A stretch of 64,000 nucleotides of DNA from NCBI GenBank assembly GCA_045837725.1, contig JBEWZL010000017.1:32527-96526 (forward strand), read 5' to 3'. The translations under genes were made by a program, and so were the position numbers. This DNA is from Vermamoeba vermiformis (lineage: Eukaryota > Tubulinea > Echinamoebida). Below the pieces are notes generated by a model. It was not told the DNA's origin. It saw nothing but the letters and a program-made list of their open reading frames with translations, and ran no database searches. Shown in pieces: positions 47,667-59,654 of the stretch; position 1 is the stretch's first letter; each line of letters starts with the position of its first letter.

Positions 47667-48689
47667 ATGAAATTTGTAGTGGCCAGTCTGCTGTTGCTTG
47701 CCGTTTGGCAGATCAACGCCGAAACCATCCAGGAGGAACTCGTGAGATTGACGAACGAGTATCGTGCCGAGAATAATTTGCCTGCTATCCCCATGTCTTA
47801 TCAATTAACGAAGGTAAAAAGGCTCCGCCGATCGAGCCAATTTGATCAGCTAAACCAGCTAAATCATTTAAACTCACCAAGTTTATATTATAGGTCGCAG
47901 TAATTCATACGCTTGATATGGCTAGCGGAGGAGCAATCGGTGGAGATTGTAATTTACATTCGTGGAGTAATAACGGTTATGGACTTTGGAAGGGTTGCTG
48001 TTACACTTCAAACCATACTTTCGCTCAATGCATGTGGGACAAGCCTAGAGAAATTTCTTGGGGTAGTTTTACTGGCAATGGCTATGAAAATGCAGCTGTT
48101 GGTACGACTACTGCTTCCGGTACGAAATTAATTAATTAGTAAATTAGAAGCATATTTTTAATATTATTAGCTGCGTTAACTGCATGGAAGGGTTCACCAG
48201 CCCATAATGACGTAATTTTGAACCAAAATACTTGGGCTTCGCTGACTTGGAGATCTCTTGGAGCTTCAGTTTGCGGAAGTTACGCAGTATTATGGTTTTC
48301 TGATAGTAAGATTAATATTATAATGAAATAGCACTTACCGAGCAAAAAATTAAAAATAATCGATTTTAGCCGCTGATTCAGATACCTCGAGTACCGAGAC
48401 TTTGACGTGCGATCTGGTGTCTCTGCCGAGTCCTCCAGGCACTCCCGTGAGCGCGCCTGTTACGCAGAACACACCTACTGCAGATAACACGCCAGTGGAC
48501 TCTTCTTCGCCCACTAGTGACAGTTCACCGGTGGATCCAAACTCACCTTCGACGAGCACAATGCCAAGTTCTAACAGCACTCCTACAAGCAGAACACCGT
48601 CTAGCAACATTGGCAAGACTAGTTCAGCTATTAACAATGCTGTCACACTCGCTCTGTCCATTGGAATGTTTGGTCTGGTCATGCTTTAA
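47667..48689 (+). CDS. Secreted CAP/SCP-domain protein, probably GPI-anchored
   Basis: Four exons (47667-47813, 47894-48119, 48171-48305, 48370-48689) give 275 residues. MKFVVASLLLLAVWQINA is a signal peptide. The CAP (CRISP/antigen 5/PR-1) fold is shown by LTNEYRAENNLPAIP, a GYENAAVG block in place of the usual GEN motif, WKGSPAHNDVIL and the closing SYAVLWFSD. Extra cysteines (GGDCNLHS, GCCYT, QCMW) suggest disulfides. After the domain comes a Ser/Thr/Pro-rich stalk (TPVDSSSPTSDSSPVD) that is probably glycosylated, and a hydrophobic C-terminus (AVTLALSIGMFGLVML) after SSAINN, which looks like a GPI signal. A cell-surface role is likely; the biochemical activity of CAP proteins is mostly lipid or sterol binding. 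Confidence 0.83.
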
Positions 48690-48768
48690 AATAGCACTGT
48701 CAATGTATCATTATCATTTGTAACTGTCATGTAATTCTGAATAATGATGCAGGTGTTTATTATTGCCA

Positions 48769-50379
48769 TTATTTCTTGGTTTCATCGTTATTGTTGGTAG
48801 TGCTGTCTTTTTTCTCGGCTCCTTTCACGTTCATTTGGTTCATGTGCTCTTCGACTTCTTTTTCAATTTGCAGTCGTTGCTCTTCGCTCATATTAATATT
48901 GTCTAATGAATTGATGTTATCAAACGCGTTGAATCTGTACGCAAAGTTTGGATCTTGGGCTTTTTCAGCGAACTCTGGGTCGACGGCTGGCGTTGCTGGG
49001 GCAGCTCTTCGTTTAATTCGCGCGGAATTATGGAGGTTTAAATGATCGCTCATTATGCTCTTGTAATTTTTCATCGTGACTGACGGATCTGAGGTCTTCC
49101 AAAACACCAACGAAATTCTTTCATCCTTCGTATTTTGCAATATTAAAAGCTGTACAAATATAGAAACGCATAATAATTTTACCTTTGTAATAGTTTTATT
49201 GCCGAATTTATGTTCATTTCCGACGTCAATTCCATGATCCCACTTGTGACGCGCATCGTTCTAAAATGTAGATTAGACTACTAGTAATTTAATATGATAC
49301 ACCGATCTTACTTCGAGTATTAACAAAGATTTAGGTTCTAATAACACTTTGACGACTTCAGTGCTCGATCCATCGTCTGATTTCTTTGACAAAGTCATTA
49401 CTGCCTGTGATAAGAAGCTGTACATTGAAATCACGTCGCCCACGGACTTGGCATCTAAAAATCACGTTAATTTTAAATCTATAAGGCTTGGAAACATCGT
49501 GTAAAGGCGTTGAAGTTAATTCAAAAATATCCGCATCCGAATTTTACCTTTATGCATTGGAGTACCGCCTTCGGCAGTATATTGATTGATCTAATATAAT
49601 AGAGGCATTAAGGACCGAATTATATATATTACTGATGACGTACTTGAAGAGTATCAGGTTCGTCAGAAATTAATTTGTCTTGAATTGGCTTCTTTACGCT
49701 TTGAGCAATATTTCCGTATTGACCAATGCCATGCTTGTATAAATTAACAATTTTTCTAAGAATATAGAATGTTAGAAGGGTGCTCGTGCGAGCGCGAGAC
49801 ACATCTACGACTTTGAACTCACCTATTGTAGTTGGGATTGCTTTTAATTTTAGATGAATTTAATACATGACGCAGCTCAGTTAAAAGTGCATCGTGCTCT
49901 AAATAACGAATTAGTATTGAACTCAGATCCCACTAAAAATATTTTGGGCATGTCGTTTACCCTATTTGATATAATTTTTTATAATAATGTATTTATGCAA
50001 TATTATTGGTGCTGGGTATCGTTTAATTGGTTTTGCGAGCTGCACAATTTTTTAAAAATTAATAATTACCTTGATCTGTCAAATAATTTGGAATGATTCG
50101 TAGTCCAGGAATAGTTTGGCCTTCTACATGCGAGTTACTATGCTCGTTGGATTTTCTCATTGAGAAAATTGTCTTGCGAGCTGGAGCTATCGATCCAAAA
50201 CTTGATCCTCGGGCTATTGCAAGCAGACTTGTTTTTGAACGACTAGCTCTAATAAATACCGATATTCCGTTCATATTGATATTGTTAATGCTGCTTTTAC
50301 GGCTTGAATACAAAGATGAATGAATGCGGAAAGAAAATTTGGATGTTAACCCAGAACAAGGTAGTGCCTCGTGCTTCAT
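48769..50379 (-). CDS. AlkB-like Fe(II)/2OG dioxygenase
   Basis: Seven exons (50379-50070, 49898-49823, 49755-49644, 49590-49548, 49454-49312, 49260-49183, 49149-48769) give 380 residues. The first about 100 residues are Ser/Arg-rich and basic, and could be a presequence or disordered arm; an internal ATG at about 50274 is an alternative start. The core follows the AlkB order: INQYTAEGGTPMHKD with the HxD iron ligands, ISMYSFLSQAVMTL, LLEPKSLLILENDARHKWDHGI with the distal His, and RISLVFWK with the 2OG-binding Arg. It resembles the ALKBH8/ALKBH6 group (nucleic-acid or RNA demethylation, tRNA modification); substrate is not fixed. The last about 100 residues are an Asn/Glu/Lys-rich tail. Only 13 bases separate its start from the stop of the upstream gene. 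Confidence 0.8.
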
Positions 50380-50392
50380 GCATGAAAATACT

Positions 50393-51394
50393 TTATTTAG
50401 CTACATTACAAGTGGCATAATACGAGCCAATATTAAATTTCAAGCCTGATTTAACTGAAGCCGCATCCGCTGTCGGATTTACCCACATAGATTTCGGAAT
50501 AACTCTGAAATCAAATGAAATGCGAGTTTTACCCGTGTCGTTAGGAGCATTGTAATGGAAGCATTTAGAGCCGTAAAATCTGTAGAATTGTCCCACTTCT
50601 AAGTTGCCAATAGGATGAAAATCTCCTTTGTCTGGTTCAGATTCGGTAAAGAAGCCGCTGGTTCCCGACACTAGCAACCAAAAATATTAGACATTAATAA
50701 AGTAGAATATACATGCGTAATTCATCGCTTAGGGGTCAATTCTAAAAGATCTAACTTTGCGATCGTCAACAGTGATGACTTTTCTGTGCTTAATCGATGT
50801 ATTTACCCGTTGTTACTGGCAACCAAAAGTTGACCTCGCCTTCGGGATGATTATAATCAAAGTCTCGATGTTTAGCACCAACGGCAACGTTATTTGGCAG
50901 GTGAACTCTAGATGCAGCTCCGCGTTAATAAGGGCCGCAGATTTGCTCAAAATAATTTTACCTAAAAGTAGGCTTATTTTGGAACACTACTTCGTCTTGT
51001 AAACTGAACATGGGTGCAATGACTTCCTAAGATAATTTTCATGAATCAATATTCGAGAATAATGACAGAATTAAATATCAAAAATAATAAATAAAATCAG
51101 GCATATTATTTTAAAGCTTACCTTGATGAAAGCGTGATAAGTGTCCATAAACTCTTGGAGATGAGGTGAGTTATAAAATGCAGCGTGGATGGGCGTCTTC
51201 TGATCGTTTTCAAAAGTTATTGTTCCAGCTTTAGTATACTCAGGGTATTTTTCGTGAATATTTTCGAGGTCGTCGTGTCCAACCATCTTCTGGATCAGAC
51301 CACGGAAATTGAATTTAGTCTTGTCATACGACAACAGCTCTTCTTTGTGCATTGATCTCCATTGTGCTAATTGCTTCTCTTTGAGGTCCTCCAT
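50393..51394 (-). CDS. StrG/phytanoyl-type putative 2OG-Fe(II) oxygenase
   Basis: Four exons (51394-51122, 51026-50962, 50907-50807, 50670-50393) give 238 residues. A double-stranded beta-helix oxygenase is suggested by KHRDFDYNHPEGEVNFWLP, with HxD-type ligands (His-Arg-Asp), then GTSGFFTESEPDKGDFHPIG and YGSKCFHYNAPNDTGKTRIS with the distal His and a downstream Arg. FNFRGLIQKMVGHDDLE and SPHLQEFMDTYHAFIK precede the core. This pattern matches a small group of bacterial/protist proteins related to streptomycin-cluster StrG; the substrate is unknown. It reads in the same direction as the AlkB-like gene with almost no gap, so the two may be co-regulated by proximity. Confidence 0.7.
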
Positions 51395-52088
51395 AATGAT
51401 TGACTTGTGTCGGTTTGTTAGTGCGTGTCAAAAAAACAAAATTACATACAAACTTCAAACTTGAACAAGACCAGAAAAAAGAATATTACTCATAGCGTTA
51501 ATATTAGCTCTAGTAGTAAAATATAATACTTAGCGTTAATATTAGCTCTGGTACTTTTTATTACTGACGTATTTCGAATAAAAAGTTTCAGCTCAAGATC
51601 AAAAAAAACGACGTACGGTGGTCATCCATGCACGGTGTAGCACCCACATACGTGGCATGCCGGCAAAGTACCACGCAGGTGTTTCGCGAATGTACAACAT
51701 CGTACATGACCGCTCAACGTACGCCGCCAGTTGTGAATCAGTACAAATGTGCCTAAAAATTTGTCAGCCACCGACAAGCATTATTTATTGTGGGACGTCG
51801 CATATATCACTATACTCATCTATTTCAACCAAAGCATGGCCAATTCAGACGATCTCCTCATGCAGTACACGAAGTTACATTAGTTTATAGTCTTTGTTTG
51901 GAATTCCGTTTGAGTGGTAGGTCGCTTAGATGTTTCCAACTACCAAGAAAATAGCAAGACGATCGATGCAGAACAAACTAGCGAGACTTGTTTAAATTGA
52001 AAACGACTTGAGAAGTTTGAGAAGCAAATCCGTTTCGGTTTTTGGGATCAAGTAAAGACCTTGCTTTTGCTCGCTCTAAAATAGCTAG
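51395..52088. other. Gap with unassigned exon-like block and direct repeat
   Basis: About 690 bases. It holds a 19-base direct repeat (listed separately) and a minus-strand block 51752-51617 flanked by TTTTTAG acceptor and GTACGT donor. One frame of that block reads HICTDSQLAAYVERSCTM and then RETPAWYFAGMPRMWVLH. This could be an upstream exon of the oxygenase gene, or a remnant of another gene. No partner exon could be placed with confidence. Confidence 0.3.
51493..51549. repeat. 19-base direct repeat pair
   Basis: TAGCGTTAATATTAGCTCT occurs at 51493-51511 and again exactly at 51531-51549, with 19 bases between. It lies just upstream of the oxygenase gene starting at 51394. Confidence 0.85.
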
Positions 52089-54419
52089 TTAATCATACTC
52101 GCCCTATAATATACACTAAGCTTACTTCTAAACGCTTCTGAAGCTCTACACTTAGCTTTTTGAATGCTGAAGTCTTCGCTACTTTCGAGAATCGGTACGA
52201 GACGAATTCCATACAAGCTGCTTGCTGTTACTAAAGAATACATTAAGTAATAATACGTACCTTGTTGGAGAGCGGATAAGGAGAACATTTCTCATAGCGA
52301 GAGTACTAAGCAGACATTTTCAATTGTTAATTTCTTCGCCAAGAATATTTCTATTATTCGAAGGACTGGTACTTCATTGTATCGATGCGCTACTCTAGAA
52401 TAAAGTGTATTATTTTTAATCAAATATGAATTTGAAGTCGGTGGCCTACTTGAGCAGATCCAAAATTATTGATTCGTCTTCTATCTCATTTACGTCAAGG
52501 TAGTAGTACTTGATAAGGAATAACATCGCTGTGAATATATACATTAGCATTATAATGTATTCTCTTTTCCGAATAGGACCCACTCGGATCGAATCCGGAT
52601 CGTTGCACGTGACCAACATTGCTTACCTTCATAGCTACAATCATCAACTATCATCTCAAGAGCATCCGAATCTTTGAATCCTCCCTAAAAGATGTTAAAA
52701 GGCTGGTAGAATAGAGTTGATTATCGTACTTGGTACATGACTCGGAAGTACTCGCTGCGAGCACATAAAATCATCTTATGACAAAATATTTCGCGCTCTT
52801 TCTTCTTCTTCGCCTCTTTGACAATAATTTTAAGGTCGCTTGAGAAGTTCAAATTGAATAGTCTTAAAAACTTCGGCTCAAATCCTTCAATCTCAATTTT
52901 TTCTTTCTCGTCTTTCAAAATAGGCAATAAATTGTATATTTCTAGCTTCATAATGGCTTGCTTATATTCATCGTTTGAAATATTTTCTCTATTAAAACAA
53001 CGTCAATAACTCCGAGCAAGATCCGTAAATCCTTTTACCTGGTAAATTTTCCAGTGTAAAGATACTTCAATACACTAAGAACGGATAAATAATCCAAATT
53101 TGGTAGATTCATTAACTTATCCGTCTAAACGAAGCATTAGCGCTAAATTATTTTCAAGAGTCGATCCACGTACCGGCTGAACTTTCTCCATAAAACTTGG
53201 TGAACGAGAGAATAAAATAGCCTCTGGAACAATATATTAATCAAAGGAATATTCGAAACGATTAGCTCCAGTGCTTACTATGGACGTAAACTGGTTTTGG
53301 ATTGAGATCGCCAACTAAAATCGTCAGATCTGAATACTTCTCAACATTGAATAACTGCGATGTGATATCATGAATCTATATATAATATTAGTATCGTGGT
53401 CCCACTTTGTTTCATTCGTTAAGTTAACTTGAGTCCGTTTTAAAGTAACTGCTCGATCCAACTTACCAGGGAAGACTCAAGCGCAGGAATAATAGCCATA
53501 TCAGGAATAGGTTTCTTAACAGGCTTGATTTTCTTCGATTTCTTCGTGGCCTCTAGTTGCTTTCTGCGCAACATTCTGACCATTTCTTCTACGACCTCGG
53601 TCACTCTATCTCCTGTCCGCGCTGACGTTGAGAACCACGGAGCATTATACTGCCTTGCTAGATTGCGACCTTCTTCCACGGTAACAGTACGTTCTAAAAT
53701 AATAGCAAAGAAGAATTAAGAATTTTTTTGCGAGGTTTGATCTGGATTCGTACCTTGAACTAAATCATTTTTTGTCTCAATTATAATTATAGGATATTGA
53801 CTTAAGTCTTCGCTCTCTTTATGTGCGATCAGTTGGTCAATTAAAGCTGGAATTCGATCGAACGAAGCCCGATTCCACGAGCTATACGCTATCTAACGGA
53901 TAATTAGCGTATTTTTCTTTAATTATTTGTAGGAAATATTAATATTTAATTATAGAGGTAAGCCTGTACTTACAATGAACCCAACACATTCTTGTACGAC
54001 GAGTTTACCCATCTGATTATAGTGGTCGTCAGGATTGTGCGCCAAATCATATACACGACACAAACACGCTCTATTGTCAATTATAGACTGTTTCGCCATA
54101 TAATCTGTGAAAAATAGTTAATTTTTAAAAACATACTGAAAAATTAATAATTATTCAGTGTACCGTACGGCATTATCCCCGGATCATAATTCTCTATATA
54201 AACAAAAGTTAGTAAATTAAATTTCAAATTAAATTGCTACGCAAAGTTTTTTGTTTGTGCATAACGGTCGGATTTGATTATCAATGTTCTAGAATAGCTG
54301 TTAAATATTTTTGTGGTACCTAAAAATATTCCATTCGCGTAACGATACGCAAAAGACGTTGTCCCTACTCCAACCTCGCCAAACACAGCAAATTTCCACG
54401 CATCCGATCCACCCTCCAT
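52089..54419 (-). CDS. RhoBTB-like protein with degenerate GTPase domain (carries two lesions)
   Basis: Fourteen exons (54419-54320, 54193-54164, 54104-53974, 53892-53754, 53693-53467, 53375-53279, 53223-53174, 53124-53039, 52988-52730, 52684-52627, 52528-52451, 52394-52261, 52220-52126, 52103-52089). The N-terminal Ras-like domain starts WKFAVFGEVGVGTTSFAYRY and ends with G4-like TKNDL and G5-like STSART. Two BTB domains follow: YSDLTILVGD, VYVHKAILFSRSPSF, then SSDLKIIVKE, FCHKMILCARSEYFRVMY. This is the RhoBTB layout, which recruits substrates to cullin-3. The P-loop lysine is Thr and the DTAGQE motif is missing (VYDLAHNPDD). The exon at 52528 needs one extra base after KYYY to keep frame, and an in-frame TGA lies at 52294-52292. 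With that base restored the total would be 1,500 nt. It could be a pseudogene or contain sequence errors. Confidence 0.72.
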
Positions 54420-54547
54420 AAGAATAAATATAATGTATTTATATTACATTAATTTTACAATATTTATCTTTTGATTTTGTTGGTTATTTTTGGACGAGAA
54501 AGAACTTTTTATTTAAATAGCAACGAATCTTATCACAAATACACAAC

Positions 54548-57500
54548 ATGAGCGAGTTTGACCCACCACCACCTCCTCCTCCCCCAATAAGCGCGGGTCC
54601 TGGTGCTCCTCCACCACCGCCTGTGGTCAAACAAGAAGCGACAGGCGGATCTTCCTTAAGGTAAATTATTTAGCGCATTTTCGGCTGGAATTACGATTTA
54701 ATAGCAACATCAAAATATATGAGCGTGTTATTCTATTTTTCAAATTTAAAATACGAAAGTTTCATTTTGCGATCGAAGTTTGAAATTGAATCTGCTCTTT
54801 CTAATGTTTATTTATGCAGTGCTTTATTAGCAAAACGATTAAAGACTGCCGATGAAGCGCCTGAAACAATTTCTGAAGCAGTTAGTCGAAGAGATTACAC
54901 GTTTTTCAACGAGAAATCAAAGACTGGTTATGTCGGCCTATCAAATCAAGGTAAAATCGAATAAATATTTTATTTTTAACTGCTATAATTAATCGTGCAA
55001 ATGGATAGAAAATAGATTGAAGTCAGCTAATTTAATTCAATATTTTAATTTTTTGACTGACAATTATTCCCTTTACAGGAGCCACGTGCTATTTAAACAG
55101 TCTTATTCAAACGCTGTTCATGACTCCAGAATTTCGCTCGGCGTTGTATAGCTGGCATTACGATCAAAGTCACGGCGATAAAACTTGGTAAGTTTTTTCA
55201 TCATTTTTCGTCATTGTTTTAAATATCGATTTTGTGACCGATAATGCCAATAATATACGCAAATACCATTATTTTTACTTATGGTAAGTTAAACTCATCG
55301 TTTGCAAAGGTGTATTCCGTATCAATTGCAAAAACTGTTCGTGCAACTTCAGCTCGGTGACAAGCCCATTGGTGAAACAACAGAGCTGACTAAGAGCTTT
55401 AGATGGACTCAAGCTGCCGCCGTAAGTGTCGAACTATAATATAATGTTAATAGAAGCCGATGTAACTGTTTTTTAGTTCCAACAACATGATATCCAAGAG
55501 TTGATGAAAGTATTGTTTGAAGCCATGGAAAAAATCTTCTTGAAAGGAAATTTGCAGCAAAAGAACTCGTATGTATAGTCATATCGCGTATTTACGAGCC
55601 CGCTAATCTAAGTTCTTTTAGTACTCCCGTGCACCAAATGTTTGAAGGTCTGCTACGTGACTACATTCAATGCAACGAATGCAAGTACACGCGCATGAGA
55701 ACTGATGTGTTCTCTGACTTGCCGCTTGTCGTGCGTGACCTGAACACTATTTACGATGGTCTGTCGTTCTTTAGCAGACCTGAGCTATTGACAGATGACA
55801 ACAAGTACGTGTCAAAAAATATATTCGAAACTTTCCTAATCGGGATGTATTTTGCAGGTGGATGTGCGACCAGTGTAATAAGAAACAAGACGCGCTTAAA
55901 GGTCTCAAATTACACAAACTGCCGTACTTCCTGACGGTGCTTTTGAAACGATTCGAGTTTGATTTTGCCACGATGAGACGACTCAAGCTCGGCAATAAGA
56001 TCTCTTTCCCGCTTGTTCTTGACATGAATCCGTTCGTGAACGAAGGTGAAAATGTCAACGTGTCAATCGAAGAAGCTTTTGGAATTCCTACTGGCGAACA
56101 ACTGGTAAGCGTTTAAAACGTAAATAGTGTCTTATTACTTAATATACTATAGGACGTTGAGGAAATCAAAGATGAGCCAATTGATATGTCAAAATACGCG
56201 GGCAAAAACAACATTTACGAGCTGTACTCTGTTTTGATTCACTCAGGCGGTGCAATGGGCGGTCATTACTACGCATTCATTAGAGACTTTGAGAGTGGCA
56301 AGTGGTTCAAGTTTAACGACTCGTCAGGTACGTGTAAATTAATTACTTTCACTGAAAAAATTTTTGATCACGTGGTACAGTCACCGAGATCAAGCAAAGT
56401 GAGATCATGCAAATGTTCGGCGGTGACACCAAGAAAGAAGGCAACAAGCCCTCAATTACTAACACGAGCTTCAATACAAATGCTTACATGTTGCTGTACA
56501 GGTACGACTAGACTTCCTTTTTAGGCAATACTAATGAGTTGTCATCGTAGGCAATATGACCCAAGTCGTAACATCAACGCGCTATCCAACATTGAAATTC
56601 CGCAGTATCTCATTGACGAGATTAAAGAAGAGAACGTCAAGTACCAAGAGGCCAAGGCTGAGTGGGTCAAACGACAAAACAACTTGCCTTTGCAGATCTT
56701 CTACGACAATAAGACCTTTAATATCAACATCGATAAGAACGATACCGTAGCAACGGCCACGGTACGTCTCGTGCAAGTCCCTTTTGACACGTGAAAAACA
56801 TTTCAAAATGACACGGCTAAGCGTGAATAGAACATCTTAAAGTTTTCAATTTTTTCACCGTGAAAAGTACTCATGACACGTGTCAACTAACACATGTCGC
56901 AGAAAATGGCCCATGAAGTTGCAGGCCTGATTGGCAGTTCAACGCCACTAGATTGTGTGCGTCTTCGAGCATATAATCCAGACACAGGCACTATCGGCGA
57001 ATCATTTTCTCGTACGCCGACTGCAACTTTGAGCGAGCTGGCTTGGACCCCGAACAAACATTTGTACTTGGAGGCTAAGTTGCCTGGCACCGAGTTCCCG
57101 CCTGACAGCGAAGAGGTCAGTCATATGCATAACTCCTATAATAGACGGTCACTAAATAGATCTCGTAGATCGTTATTCGCGCGATCAAGCTGAACAGTGC
57201 CACTCTCGCGTTCGAGCCACAACAAACATTCAAAGTCAATCACACGGCGACTGTTCTAGAACTCAAGCAACTGTTCAGCGAATCATTTAATTTTGACATC
57301 AATCAGACACTTATTGTCAAGTACGGTCAACTTATTTTCGGATCTGCAAAATTTTTCGTTGACGCTTTTCTACCAGGGTTTCGCCTGATGGTTTTACTAC
57401 GAATTTGACAGATGACAGCAAACAGCTCGGCAAAGACTATCAGATCAAGGACGGCACGACATTGCACGTGGAACAATGTGCAGATCCAAAGTTGAGCATA

Positions 57501-58785
57501 ATTGCTGCTAAATTTGAAGAAGAAAGGAACAAGATTCAAATTTATTACAACTTGCTTGATGCTCGAGAATTCGATCAAATGATTGCTATTGACAAGCGCA
57601 AGAGTTTGATCGAGTTGAAAGAAGAAATCAAAGGCGTGGTCGGAATTTCTCCGAGCGAGTTCATTCTTTGCAGAAATTTATTAGGCAAAGAGTATAAAGA
57701 AGAGCGCAAGTCACTCGATGAAGTTGGTTTGTTCGATGGATCTTCGGTGTTCGTGAAAAAGGTAGGTTCAAAACTTTGCACAAATTTACCTGGATTACTA
57801 AATATGGAAATCTTAGGGCAACCCTGTGAAACTCAATCAAGTGCGCGTGACATTCGTGCCAATGCAACAACAAGACGTGTTTGACTTGGCCAATCAATTC
57901 ACTGAAGTGCTCGATGAGAATTTGAAGGTCGAAGAAATCAAAGCAATAATTGCCGCCAAAAATATCGATTTGCCACATAGTACCGACCCCGCCTACATTC
58001 GAGTCCGCGAGAAGAAAGGTACGCCAAGATATTACCAAATATGGAAATACTGACCAAAGTTGACATCTTTAAAGTGTCACGAACTAGTGCAATTCTTTTC
58101 AATGGCAAGACTTTGAAGGAAAGTTTGCCGCATTTGAAAGACGGGCAAGAACTCGCTTTCACGATATTAGATCACGTGGACACGTTGCAGCCCGATGAAA
58201 TGTTGTTGAGCATTGAACGGTGGTCGCCGAGTGAAGCACAATTGGCTCCGAACTCGCTCGAAGAAATCATTATTAAGCGCGACAGTACTATTGGATTCGC
58301 TAAGTCTGTCATTGCGCAGCTGTACCACGTGTCTGTGCAACACGTGTGCGTGGCCAAGCCGTTCTTGTATCAGCTCAAGAAGGAGCTCAACACGTTAGGC
58401 GCTTCACTTAACTGGTACGAAATTTCATTCAAACGATTTACACGTGATTTTTCGACCCCCGATTTGCTACGAAAGTTCAATTTTAGTTTCGTATTTTCAC
58501 CAATTTTTTGGTTCTTGTAGGTACGTGGACGACGAATGTCAGTTGACCAAGATGCCGTGGTACTTGCAAGACGGAGATTTGTTGTTGTGGAAAGACGACA
58601 GAGAGCCTGAAAAAGAAGTGCCGGTCAGTCAAGAAGGCGCGGCTGCTGGTCACGTGGCTCCTTCGCACAGAAGCAAAGAATCCGCGTTGAAGATTCACAC
58701 TATTTACGACGATGATTCTGAGCTGATGCAACAGATCATTGAGCATCAGTTGAAAGAGAGCGAAAAAGACAGTCAACCGCAGTAA
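54548..58785 (+). CDS. USP47: Ubiquitin carboxyl-terminal hydrolase 47-like
   Basis: Sixteen exons (54548-54660, 54820-54950, 55079-55187, 55310-55421, 55477-55568, 55622-55804, 55858-56104, 56153-56327, 56381-56501, 56551-56761, 56903-57115, 57169-57320, 57377-57761, 57817-58018, 58060-58414, 58521-58785) give 1,021 residues with perfect phases. The USP domain has the catalytic Cys in [19 protein letters not shown], the His in [14 protein letters not shown], a CxxC pair at CNECKYTRM and another at [11 protein letters not shown]47-specific stretches continue into the C-terminal ubiquitin-like repeats ([40 protein letters not shown]). The enzyme removes ubiquitin from substrates such as DNA polymerase beta in animals. 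An N-terminal polyproline run (DPPPPPPPP) is extra. The protein is shorter than human USP47, lacking an acidic insert. Confidence 0.94.
56784..56885. repeat. CACGTG-centred palindromes in a USP47 intron
   Basis: TTGACACGTG at 56784-56793 and the perfect palindrome TGACACGTGTCA at 56874-56885 lie in the intron 56762-56902. A longer copy, TTGACACGTGTCAA, occurs in an HIBCH intron at 59926-59939. Confidence 0.7.
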
Positions 58786-58993
58786 ATTCATATTTTTTCT
58801 TTTTTTATCGAGATGTTGTAAAAAGTTCTGAAAGTTACTTCATTAATACTATTATATCATCATTAATTAACTCGGTTGGCATGCGAAAGTGAGCATTATC
58901 CTGACAAACTTTGAAGATTAACCGAAATATATGTTTTTTCAGTTCTTGCAAAATATTCTGACCGCGCACCTCAAATTAAATACAACTTGCTTA

Positions 58994-59540
58994 ATGGATA
59001 TGATCCAACAAAATAATGTTAACCAGGGTGAAGGCAAGCATGGAGAACTATTTTAAATAATTCTAAAATCATTTGCAGGATACACCGAAGAGTATGTTCC
59101 TTGGAGCGTGCAAGTATTTACTAGATTTGAAATTATGGAAATGCGATTAGCTGTGCAACTTCAAGCAGCGACCGACCAGTTAAACAATATGATGTTGCTT
59201 CAAAAAACTGCAGATCTGCTGCCTACCTTGCGACAACGGAACCGGCTCTCATTTCTGGGCTTTCAACAAGAAATTTATCCTCTTCCATCTTTGGCTCTAA
59301 AATGTACGTACAATTTGTTATTTCTGATTTTTGTTAATTGTAAATATTAATTTTGAAAATTACGACTAAGATCTGGGTCAACTCCCCCAAAACGCAAACG
59401 TATATTTTCCTGCAACAGTAAAAGATGCTAAATTATTAGGGCATTCTGAGCTGAACGCACTGCAAGAATTTTACGGCAAGCAGTTTGCTGGAGATTTGGG
59501 ACTTCGGCGCATCCGTTTCAGAATTTTCCTCACTGGTTAA
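58994..59540 (+). CDS. Small unknown protein
   Basis: Three exons (58994-59027, 59079-59303, 59371-59540) give 142 residues with consistent phases. The sequence starts MDMIQQNNVNQGYTEEY, has a helical middle (MEMRLAVQLQAATDQLN, LLPTLRQRNRLSFLGFQQ) and ends with LQEFYGKQFAGDLGLRRIRF. No family is recognised. The acceptor of the last exon (GACTAAG) is weaker than usual. It lies between USP47 and the convergent HIBCH gene. Confidence 0.55.
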
Positions 59541-59654
59541 CAAAACTAACATGTCCTGCTGTAATTAATCTTAACAATGATTTTTTTTCAAAAGGGTTAA
59601 ACTTTGACCTCGCATCCGATCAACATTTCCTGCGTTTTAATTTCTTGTTATTAT

